Of a DNA stretch of 5,143 nt, positions 1 to 5,143 are shown in pieces (within the stretch, counting starts at the first letter, position 1; every line of letters begins with the position of its first letter). A program made the translations under genes and the position numbers. This stretch comes from Candidatus Omnitrophota bacterium. GTDB lineage: Bacteria > Omnitrophota > Gorgyraeia > Tantalellales > Tantalellaceae. The stretch spans positions 1 through 5,143 of the forward strand of contig JAHIZQ010000174.1 of the NCBI GenBank assembly GCA_018814505.1, given 5' to 3'. The notes beneath the pieces are model-generated. The model was not told the DNA's origin, made no database searches, and saw nothing but the letters and a program-made list of their open reading frames with translations.

Positions 1-1
1 A

Positions 2-280
2 AACAAAACGTATGACCTTTCAGGGTGTGTGATTTATTCAACTACCGAGCCTTGCCCAATGTGTTTTTCAGCTATGCATTGGGCCCGACTGGAAAAACTG
101 GTTTATGGAACAGATATTGAAGACGTTAAAAAGCTTGGGTTTAATGAACTTACGATTCCATCTTCCGTTATGAGGGAAAGAGGTCGTTCTTCGGTTATTA
201 TACAAAACGCGTTTATGCGCGTGGAATGTGAAAAACTATTGGGATATTGGGATAAATTTTCGGAAAGAGTTGTTTATTGA
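2..280 (+). CDS. Nucleoside/guanine deaminase, C-terminal part (5' end outside window)
   Basis: This is the C-terminal part of a zinc-dependent deaminase of the cytidine deaminase-like fold, closest by eye to the guanine deaminase (GuaD)/tRNA adenosine deaminase group. Such enzymes hydrolytically remove the amino group from a purine base in the cytoplasm. The reading frame is open from the left edge (codons from position 2), so the GTG at 29 is internal and not the true start. The visible protein begins NKTYDLSGCVIYSTTEPCPMC. The PCxxC motif supplies two zinc-ligand cysteines (codons at 53 and 62), and it is followed by a typical AMHWAR segment. The HAE motif with the third ligand and catalytic glutamate would lie upstream and cannot be seen. 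The tail (GFNELTI, then a basic stretch ending in VVY) resembles GuaD-like proteins, which end in W-x(n)-Y. The exact substrate (guanine or another purine) is inferred. The next gene starts 35 nt downstream, so co-transcription is possible, though no functional link is evident. Confidence 0.88.
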   Translation, partial: NKTYDLSGCVIYSTTEPCPMCFSAMHWARLEKLVYGTDIEDVKKLGFNELTIPSSVMRERGRSSVIIQNAFMRVECEKLLGYWDKFSERVVY

Positions 281-315
281 AAAAGTGTTTAGGTGGGAAT
301 TAAAGGATAAACAAA

Positions 316-1491
316 ATGTTGAAGGTGCTGATTATAACGCAGGATGAGAAGTTGAAAGACACCCTGGGATTTTGTTTTAGAGGATGGGATTATGATGTTT
401 TTTTTGAAAATTCTCCTCATCCGGATGTAGAAGCGGTAACCAAGATTGCTCCGAATATTGTAATAATTGACATATATTCCGCGGACAAGAAACGTCTTGA
501 AGTATGCGATATGCTAAAAAAAGATTTTGCCACGGCATATATTCCTGTCATTGCACTTATAAATAAGAAACAGTTAAGGCAAGACCTTTTAGGGTTAAAA
601 GAGGGAGTTGATGATTATTTAATTAGCCCACCCGACCCTTTTGATTTAAAAATACGCATTGAAATGGCAGTAAAAAAATCTCAACACAGTTTTTACGCGA
701 GCCCGCTTACGGGGCTTCCCGGGGGCATTTTAATTGAAAGTGTCATGAAGGAAAAAGTTTCGGAAAATAGACCTTTTGTTGCAGGGCACATTGATATAGA
801 CAATTTTAAAGCATTTAATGATAAGTACGGGTATTTGAAGGGTGATAGGGTCATTATGCAGGCCGCGTATATGCTTAGTGGAGCTGTCAGGAGGTGGGGG
901 AATAACGAGGATTTTGTCGGGCATATCGGTGGGGATGACTTTGTGCTAATAACGACTCCGGACAAATACAATATTGTTTGCCAGAATTTTATATGTATGT
1001 TCGATACTATTATGCCGTTTCATTACCAGGAAAAAGATAGGAGATTAGGTTATATCGAGGCCAAAGACAGGACAAACCGGCTACGGAAACTCCCCATTAT
1101 GAGTGTTACAATGGCTCTTGTCTTGAAGACAGAAACGGAAAAAATTAGTAACGTTATTGAATTAAATGAAAAAATAACGGAAATAAAACAATACCTTAAG
1201 AAGATTCCCGGCAGTAAATATATGGCCGACAGGCGCGCCCGCCATAAAATGCGTAATTTGACAGTACAGATGTTTAAAAACGATGAAGCGTTACTAAACA
1301 ACTATAAGCCACTTGGACAAATTTTGGTGGATAGGGATGTTTTAACCTTTGAACAATTGGATAAAGCTTTAAAAGTACATTGGAAAAGAAGAGCTCTTTT
1401 GGGCGAAATTCTAAAAGAACTCGATTTTTTATCAGACGAAGAGCTCTCAGACGCCTTATTGTACCAGGCAAAAGATTTAGGGGATAGTTAG
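316..1491 (+). CDS. Receiver–GGDEF-like (GGDDF)–MshEN-like signalling protein
   Basis: This is a 391-residue cytoplasmic signalling protein with three visible parts. Residues 1-120 form a receiver-like domain: acidic D10/E11 and phosphoacceptor candidate D52 (in VIIDI) are present, but the conserved Thr/Ser position is I82 and the conserved Lys before the Pro is S104. Phosphotransfer switching may therefore be lost or altered. Residues 130-300 form a GGDEF-like domain: LTGLP (131-135), DIDNFKAFND (160-169), GD (176-177) and GGDDF (205-209). The metal and substrate positions D160, N168, D177 and D207 remain, while the usual fourth-position Glu is D208. An insert-like segment around 236-260 (YQEKDRRLGYIEAKDR) separates GGDDF from the last strand (LPIMSVTMALV). 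Residues 332-384 are two 24-residue motifs separated by exactly five residues, matching the MshEN/GspE-N layout (LGxxL...L...AL..Q/H) that binds cyclic di-GMP or acts as an adaptor in pilus and secretion ATPases. Shine-Dalgarno AAAGGA lies at 302-307, 8 nt before the ATG. Diguanylate cyclase activity is uncertain, and it may be a sensor or adaptor. Confidence 0.85.
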   Translation: MLKVLIITQDEKLKDTLGFCFRGWDYDVFFENSPHPDVEAVTKIAPNIVIIDIYSADKKRLEVCDMLKKDFATAYIPVIALINKKQLRQDLLGLKEGVDDYLISPPDPFDLKIRIEMAVKKSQHSFYASPLTGLPGGILIESVMKEKVSENRPFVAGHIDIDNFKAFNDKYGYLKGDRVIMQAAYMLSGAVRRWGNNEDFVGHIGGDDFVLITTPDKYNIVCQNFICMFDTIMPFHYQEKDRRLGYIEAKDRTNRLRKLPIMSVTMALVLKTETEKISNVIELNEKITEIKQYLKKIPGSKYMADRRARHKMRNLTVQMFKNDEALLNNYKPLGQILVDRDVLTFEQLDKALKVHWKRRALLGEILKELDFLSDEELSDALLYQAKDLGDS

Positions 1492-1571
1492 GATAAAAAT
1501 TTTATGGTTTATTGTCACCCCTGTTCTTGATTTCAATTTTTTATTAACAAATGGCCATATTTTTTCATTTC

Positions 1572-1600
1572 TTGAAAAATCAAAATGGTTGATGTATATT
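1572..1600 (+). promoter_or_regulatory. Candidate sigma-70-type promoter for the moxR operon
   Basis: A TTGAAA box at 1572-1577 (5 of 6 to TTGACA) is followed by a 17-nt spacer and TATATT at 1595-1600 (5 of 6 to TATAAT). This would start transcription near 1607 and give a leader of about 50 nt before the moxR start at 1660. The region is AT-rich, so chance matches are possible, but box quality, spacing and position ahead of a new transcription unit all agree. Confidence 0.55.
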
Positions 1601-1647
1601 ATCAATATTAATGCGATGCTATTTACTGCCACAATCATTTACTATAC

Positions 1648-1655
1648 AGGAGGTG
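1648..1655 (+). promoter_or_regulatory. Strong Shine-Dalgarno for moxR
   Basis: AGGAGGTG is a near-perfect anti-16S match, with AGGAGG ending 6 nt before the ATG at 1660. It fixes the moxR start and suggests efficient translation. This contrasts with the DUF58 gene downstream, which has no recognisable site. Confidence 0.85.
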
Positions 1656-1659
1656 TAGA

Positions 1660-2652
1660 ATGTCTCAGGGCATAAGCGCGATAAACGAAAAAGTGGAAAA
1701 AGAAAGTGTATTTATTGAGGATCTTTTATCTGAAATTCGTAAAGTTATAGTTGGCCAGGATTACCTCATTGAAAGGCTTTTAGTGGGGCTTTTAGCCAAT
1801 GGACATGTTCTTATAGAAGGGGTGCCGGGTCTGGCGAAAACAATGTCAGTCAGGGTTCTTGCTTCCGCTATCAGTACAAATTTTCAGCGTCTTCAATTTA
1901 CGCCTGACCTTTTACCTGCTGACCTGATCGGAACCCTTGTTTACAGCCCAAAAGACGGCAGTTTCACTACAAAAAAAGGTCCTATTTTTTCAAATATTAT
2001 TCTTGCTGATGAGATTAATAGAGCTCCCGCTAAGGTGCAGAGCGCTCTTCTTGAAGCTATGCAGGAACGTCAGATAACTATCGGTGAAAACACTTTTAAG
2101 CTAGAAGAACCTTTTCTTGTTTTAGCAACACAAAATCCTATTGAGCAAGAGGGAACTTATCCTTTGCCAGAAGCGCAGATTGACAGATTTATGCTGAAAA
2201 TAAATATTGGGTACCCAAACAAAGAAGAGGAGCTTAAAATCTTAAAACGAATGGCAGTTACCAACAAAAAACTGGAAGTTTCTTCTATTGTCTCTCCTGA
2301 ACGTATAATGAAAGCTAGAGAAGTTGTGAATGACATCTATATGGATGAAAAAATAGAGAAATACATAGTGGATATAGTGTTTGCCACGCGTCAGCCGAAA
2401 GATTATGGGCTTAAGGATCTTGAAGGGCTTATTGAATACGGCGCTTCTCCGCGCGCGAGTATAAATTTAGCGATTGCGGCAAAAGCATGCGCGTTTGTGA
2501 GGAGAAGAGGATATGTTACACCGCAGGACATCAAATCAATCGGTCCGGATATTCTCCGGCACAGAATTATTGCGAGTTATGAAGCGGAAGCCGAAGATAA
2601 AACATCAGAAGACATAATTAAACGTATATTCGATGAGATAGAGGTACCGTAA
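1660..2652 (+). CDS. moxR: MoxR-family AAA+ ATPase
   Basis: This 330-residue cytoplasmic AAA+ ATPase of the MoxR family is full length for the family. Visible motifs are Walker A GVPGLAKT (54-61), Walker B ILADE (114-118) with D117/E118, the sensor-1 region LATQNP with N159, the conserved EGTYPLPEAQIDRF (164-177), and the sensor-2 region GASPRAS (261-267, R265). The N-terminal IVGQD (30-34) and the lid-like C-terminal part are also typical, and the protein ends in EVP as many relatives do. MoxR proteins are thought to act as chaperones that remodel or insert cofactors into partner complexes, working with vWA-domain proteins, and the downstream genes encode such partners. It is the first gene of the unit, preceded by a promoter candidate and a strong Shine-Dalgarno. 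All ATPase residues appear intact. The specific client is unknown. Confidence 0.97.
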   Translation: MSQGISAINEKVEKESVFIEDLLSEIRKVIVGQDYLIERLLVGLLANGHVLIEGVPGLAKTMSVRVLASAISTNFQRLQFTPDLLPADLIGTLVYSPKDGSFTTKKGPIFSNIILADEINRAPAKVQSALLEAMQERQITIGENTFKLEEPFLVLATQNPIEQEGTYPLPEAQIDRFMLKINIGYPNKEEELKILKRMAVTNKKLEVSSIVSPERIMKAREVVNDIYMDEKIEKYIVDIVFATRQPKDYGLKDLEGLIEYGASPRASINLAIAAKACAFVRRRGYVTPQDIKSIGPDILRHRIIASYEAEAEDKTSEDIIKRIFDEIEVP

Positions 2653-2659
2653 TTGGTGG

Positions 2660-2843
2660 ATGGGACATAATAAGGAATTCAAACGTTTTTTATTTATTGT
2701 TTTAGCAAGTAATGCGGAAGTAGAAACCCAATTGATAATAGCAGATAAATTGAATTACATTGAAAAGATAAAGTTGGAAAGTATTTCGAAAAAAAATAGA
2801 CAAGCTTAACAGAATGATCATGGCACTCATAAAAAAACTATAA
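2660..2843 (+). pseudogene. Relic of a four-helix-bundle (S23/23S rRNA IVS-type) protein, C-terminal half, frameshifted
   Basis: Reading from an ATG at 2660 gives MGHNKEFKRFLFIVLASNAE followed by VETQLIIADKLNYIEKI and LESISKK, then a premature stop at 2807-2809. This matches by eye the C-terminal half of the four-helix-bundle family also found in 23S rRNA intervening sequences, whose members commonly read KEFxRFLxIAxGSxxELETQLxxA. Dropping one base from the eight-A run at 2789-2796 continues the family pattern as KKIDKLNRMIMALIKKL and ends at TAA 2841-2843, where such proteins usually end. The N-terminal half (normally about 55-60 residues with the RRAAxSIPSNIAEG region) is absent: moxR ends at 2652, only 8 nt upstream. 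It is therefore both truncated and frameshifted and is unlikely to make a functional protein. A sequencing error in the A run could explain the frameshift but not the missing half. The assignment rests on remembered family pattern, not on a search. Confidence 0.72.
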
Positions 2844-2867
2844 ACCATTAACCATAAACCATTAACG
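2840..2867 (+). repeat. Two-copy 14-bp tandem repeat with a partial third copy at the DUF58 start
   Basis: ATAAACCATTAACC (2840-2853) is followed immediately by ATAAACCATTAACG (2854-2867), differing only in the last base. A further partial copy, AAACCAT (2868-2874), overlaps the DUF58 start codon at 2873. The first copy overlaps the stop codon of the four-helix-bundle relic. Each unit is itself made of two similar halves (AAACCAT and TAACC), giving a roughly 7-nt sub-periodicity. Confidence 0.9.
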
Positions 2868-2872
2868 AAACC

Positions 2873-3760
2873 ATGATTCCAAAAGAAATAATAAAAAAAA
2901 TACGAAGAATACAGATAACAACATCCCGTAAGGTTACGGATGTTTTCGCCGGGCAATATCAAAGCGTTTTTAAAGGCGTTGGTATGGAGTTTGCCGAAGT
3001 TCGCGAATATCTTCCGGGAGACGAGATCCGTTCTATTGACTGGAATGTTACCGCGCGCATGGGGCATCCCTATATAAAAAAGTTTGCCGAAGAGCGTGAG
3101 CTTACGATAATGATACTTTTGGATGTTTCAATGTCTTGCCGTTTTGGGACGCGAAATCGTTTAAAGAGCGATCTTGCCGCGGAGTTATGTTCAGTGATAG
3201 CGTTTTCGGCCATTCAGAATAACGATAAAGTCGGGATGATTACTTTTACTGATGGTATTGAAAAATTTATTCCTCCGCGTAAAGGGCTAAAACATGTTTT
3301 ACGCGTGATAAGGGAAGCTTTATATAACAAACCGCAAGGCGCTAAAACTGACATCAAAAACGTTTTAGAGTATTTGAATCGGGTTATGACCCGAAGAACA
3401 ATTACTTTTGTTGTGTCAGATTTCTTAGCTCCGGATTTCAAGAAAACATTGGCGATTATTAACAAGAAACATGATGTTATTGCCGTTAACATTACGGATC
3501 CTGCTGAGAGAAAATTACCTAAAACAGGGCTTATTACCCTATATGATGCGGAAAACGGTTCCCCTTTGGTTTTGGATACTTCGGATGAAGATGCGCGAAA
3601 CCAGTATGAAAACCGGGCTATGGTATCATTTGTGCAGAGGCAACAGCTATTTAGATCCGTAAATGTCGATAATATTGATATTCGTACGGATGAATCATAC
3701 GTTGAGCCGTTAACCCGTTTTTTTCGTTTGCGTGCCAGGCGAAAAGTTCGGCGACGTTAA
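2873..3760 (+). CDS. DUF58 / vWA-domain protein, partner of MoxR
   Basis: This 295-residue soluble protein of the DUF58 family carries a von Willebrand factor A-like domain. The N-terminal signature is intact: FAGQYQSVFKGVGMEF (25-40), VREYLPGDEIRSIDWNVTAR (43-62) and HPYIKKFAEERE (65-76). The metal-binding MIDAS motif DxSxS is D84-V-S86-M-S88, followed by FG. Later conserved elements are DKVGMITF, the PPRKGL loop, the TDIKNVLEYL helix and VVSDFL. No transmembrane segment is seen, so it probably acts in the cytoplasm. DUF58 proteins sit beside moxR in many bacteria and are presumed to bridge the ATPase to client complexes. The start at 2873 gives the usual family N-terminus (MIPKEIIKKIRRI). 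No Shine-Dalgarno precedes it: the upstream bases are the tandem repeat. It lies 220 nt after moxR, an unusually large gap for a gene pair that is often adjacent or overlapping. It ends in a basic tail (RARRKVRRR). Confidence 0.95.
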   Translation: MIPKEIIKKIRRIQITTSRKVTDVFAGQYQSVFKGVGMEFAEVREYLPGDEIRSIDWNVTARMGHPYIKKFAEERELTIMILLDVSMSCRFGTRNRLKSDLAAELCSVIAFSAIQNNDKVGMITFTDGIEKFIPPRKGLKHVLRVIREALYNKPQGAKTDIKNVLEYLNRVMTRRTITFVVSDFLAPDFKKTLAIINKKHDVIAVNITDPAERKLPKTGLITLYDAENGSPLVLDTSDEDARNQYENRAMVSFVQRQQLFRSVNVDNIDIRTDESYVEPLTRFFRLRARRKVRRR

Positions 3761-3826
3761 ATGTTTATCGGATACAAAATACGAAGCGATGGAGTAACAT
3801 CCAAAAGTGATTTTGAAGAGAAAAGT

Positions 3827-4798
3827 ATGGTAAAGTATAGGAAAATTTTTTTTACTGTAACACATATATGTAGCATTTTTCTCATTCTTGTTTCAATAAG
3901 TGTTCCAGCTTTATCCGAGAATGAAGAAAATGAATCGAGTATTAATATCACCGCGGAAGTGGCTAAGCCCCAAGTTAACGTGGGTGACCGCATAAAGCTT
4001 AAACTTATCGCTGAAAAAGCTGATGGTTATGACGTTTTATTTCCAGAAACTTTGAATGAGACAGGTGACTTTTCTTTTATTGAGGCGCGTCCGGTAAAAA
4101 ATAGTTTCGGACGAGTTATCAAAACTGAGAAAGAGTATATTTTAACTATATTTGATACGGGTATACATGTTATTTCTCCTGTTAACGTGAAATATAAAAA
4201 GAAAATGTCTACCGATTGGCAGGTCGCGTTTAGCCCGCAAGTTCCAATGGACGTGAAAAGCCTCTTGACGGAGAATGATACCGACATTAAAGCTTTAAAA
4301 GGCCTTGTTTATGTGCGGACGAACAGGATATATTTTATTCTGGGTGCGGTTTTAATCATTCTTATTTTAGTGGGAGGATGGATATTTTTTAAAAGTAATA
4401 AGATGAGAGAGAAACAATCTCCGAAGGAGATAAAAAAATCTGCGCATGAAATTGCCTATGAAGAGCTCAAACTGCTGAGTCTTATGAATTTGCCAGAACA
4501 AGGTTTGATAAAAGAATATTACAGCCGTCTTTCGGATATTGTTAGGCATTATATTGAAAACAGGTTTTCTTTGAGAGCTCCGGAAATGACTACGGAAGAG
4601 TTTTTGTACGCGGTAAAAAGTTTTCCGGTAGTTGGAACTGAACACAAGGAACTTTTGAAAATTTTTTTATCTCAGTGTGATATGGTAAAATTTGCGAAAT
4701 ATGGACCCACACGGCTTGAAATGATCGATAGTTTTAACACTGCTGAAAACTTTATTAATCAGACAAAACTTGTGGAACAAGAGGAGGCGCGAAAATAA
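3827..4798 (+). CDS. BatD-like/DUF4381-like membrane protein of the Bat operon
   Basis: With the start at 3827 this is a 323-residue single-pass envelope protein. It has a basic N-region (MVKYRK) and a hydrophobic stretch at about 7-28 ending SVPALS, a likely signal peptide. An extracytoplasmic beta-rich domain (about 35-160, starting INITAEVAKPQVNVGDRIKLKL) follows, like the BatD oxygen-tolerance type domain. A transmembrane helix lies at about 169-188, and a charged, mostly helical cytoplasmic domain (about 190-323) contains EYYSRLSDIVRHYIENRF and TTEEFL, seen in DUF4381-like proteins near moxR. It probably connects the membrane vWA protein and the cytoplasmic MoxR/DUF58 pair, which is inferred from context. 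The frame also has an in-frame ATG at 3761, directly after the DUF58 stop, which would add 22 residues. I prefer 3827 because it places the basic region and hydrophobic core at the N-terminus and has a weak GAAGAG site at 3815-3820, whereas 3761 has none. The stop overlaps the next start by one base. Confidence 0.85.
   Translation: MVKYRKIFFTVTHICSIFLILVSISVPALSENEENESSINITAEVAKPQVNVGDRIKLKLIAEKADGYDVLFPETLNETGDFSFIEARPVKNSFGRVIKTEKEYILTIFDTGIHVISPVNVKYKKKMSTDWQVAFSPQVPMDVKSLLTENDTDIKALKGLVYVRTNRIYFILGAVLIILILVGGWIFFKSNKMREKQSPKEIKKSAHEIAYEELKLLSLMNLPEQGLIKEYYSRLSDIVRHYIENRFSLRAPEMTTEEFLYAVKSFPVVGTEHKELLKIFLSQCDMVKFAKYGPTRLEMIDSFNTAENFINQTKLVEQEEARK
4781..4787 (+). promoter_or_regulatory. Shine-Dalgarno for the batA-like gene, inside the preceding gene
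   Basis: GAGGAGG lies within the last codons of the preceding gene, 10 nt before the ATG at 4798. Together with the TAATG stop-start overlap it indicates translational coupling of these two genes. Confidence 0.75.
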
Positions 4799-5143
4799 TG
4801 CATTTTGCTTCTCCATGGTTTCTTTTACTCTTGTTTTTTTTACCGTTAGCGGGATATCTCACAAAACGGTACGAGTTTTCATTGCGTGGGGCGTTTAGGT
4901 TTTCAAATTTTCGTCTAATGAAAGACATTAAGCCAAGTCTTGGAGTAAAAGCGGAAAGTAAAATTATTTACCTGCGAATGATGGCGATTTTTTTACTAAT
5001 TTTGGCGGTTATGCGTCCGCAGTCTGTAACAGAGGAAACAAAGGTGTACACTGAAGGCATAGATATTGTTTTAGCGGTCGATACTTCCGGCAGTATGCGG
5101 GCGATGGATTTTGAGATAGGTTCTAAAAGAGTTGACCGATTGG
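4798..5143 (+). CDS. BatA-like vWA-domain membrane protein, N-terminal part (3' end outside window)
   Basis: The first 115 residues of a membrane-anchored vWA protein of the BatA/BatB type are visible. The protein starts MHFASPWFLLLL, with a hydrophobic segment at about 6-22 (the usual N-terminal PxxLLLL anchor of this family). A cytoplasmic-type linker (SLRGAFRFSNF) and a second transmembrane segment at about 61-72 (RMMAIFLLILAVMRPQ, 60-75) follow. The vWA domain then begins with EGIDIVLAVDTSGSM, where the MIDAS motif DxSxS is D95-T-S97-G-S99. The following MDFEIGSKRVDRL corresponds to the family's usual region before the first vWA helix. Full-length relatives are about 320-340 residues with a further C-terminal transmembrane helix, so about two thirds is missing on the right. 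In Bacteroides and Leptospira, Bat proteins have been linked to aerotolerance or stress resistance. BatA versus BatB cannot be separated firmly from this part, but first position after the BatD-like gene favours BatA. Confidence 0.9.
   Translation, partial: MHFASPWFLLLLFFLPLAGYLTKRYEFSLRGAFRFSNFRLMKDIKPSLGVKAESKIIYLRMMAIFLLILAVMRPQSVTEETKVYTEGIDIVLAVDTSGSMRAMDFEIGSKRVDRL

Noticed and set aside
29..280. GTG at 29 as a true start of the deaminase
   Set aside because: The frame is open to the left edge, and the upstream residues (DLSGC) match the family before the PCxxC motif, so the gene begins outside the window.
693..971. Minus-strand open frames within the signalling gene (also at 1050-1301 and 1274-1471)
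   Set aside because: They lie antisense to well-defined GGDEF-like and MshEN-like motifs, have no supporting ribosome binding site, and show no recognisable family.
1492..1530. Possible terminator after the signalling gene
   Set aside because: There is only an AT-rich AAAAATTTT palindrome, with no GC-rich stem followed by a T run, so I cannot support an intrinsic terminator.
2732..2761. Possible internal promoter in the insertion (TTGATA, 18 nt, TACATT)
   Set aside because: The -10 box matches only 4 of 6, and the boxes fall in the coding relic of an AT-rich region, so this is probably chance.
2840..2875. CRISPR-like array
   Set aside because: The 14-bp units are directly adjacent with no spacers and only two full copies, so this is a simple tandem repeat.
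2702..3067. Minus-strand open frame of 121 codons spanning the insertion and the start of DUF58
   Set aside because: It overlaps the strongly conserved DUF58 N-terminus and the four-helix-bundle relic on the plus strand, and its translation is rich in Phe/Tyr/Leu from AT-rich complement with no recognisable motif.
3471..3662. Plus-strand alternative-frame open frame of 63 codons inside DUF58
   Set aside because: It is a shadow of the DUF58 gene in another frame, with no motif or start signal.

Overview
The window is an AT-rich bacterial stretch in which every gene reads left to right. It holds the 3' end of a nucleoside/guanine deaminase gene, a complete gene for a receiver–GGDEF-like–MshEN-like signalling protein, and the first four genes of a MoxR/DUF58/vWA ('Bat-type') operon. 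The last of these genes runs off the right edge. The Bat-type layout, an envelope protein with a signal peptide, and the REC/GGDEF/MshEN architecture fit a Gram-negative-type bacterium, probably an uncultured lineage. I cannot place the phylum from sequence reading alone. Omnitrophota, Desulfobacterota or similar phyla are guesses only.

Layout: 2-280 is the deaminase C-terminus. After a 35-nt gap comes 316-1491, the signalling protein, with several key residues altered in both its receiver and its GGDEF-like domain. A 168-nt intergenic region (1492-1659) contains a good sigma-70-type promoter candidate (TTGAAA, 17 nt, TATATT) and several TTGA/TCAA dyads, then a strong Shine-Dalgarno. Next is the MoxR AAA+ ATPase (1660-2652). 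A 220-nt interval (2653-2872) separates it from the DUF58 gene (2873-3760). Then come a BatD-like/DUF4381-like membrane protein (about 3827-4798) and a BatA-like vWA membrane protein (4798 to the edge, start codon overlapping the previous stop).

How the genes work together: in known families, MoxR ATPases act with vWA-domain proteins, some cytoplasmic (DUF58) and some membrane-anchored (BatA/BatB), as a chaperone-like system linked to envelope integrity, stress or aerotolerance. The promoter before moxR, the tight spacing at the distal end and the shared direction support one transcription unit.

The most notable point is the 220-nt interval between moxR and the DUF58 gene. It is not ordinary spacer. 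It contains the C-terminal half of a four-helix-bundle (S23/23S-rRNA-intervening-sequence-type) protein, frameshifted at a run of eight A residues. This is followed directly by two copies of a 14-bp tandem repeat and a partial third copy that supplies part of the DUF58 start codon. Both flanking genes look intact, so this resembles a relic insertion placed exactly between two operon genes.
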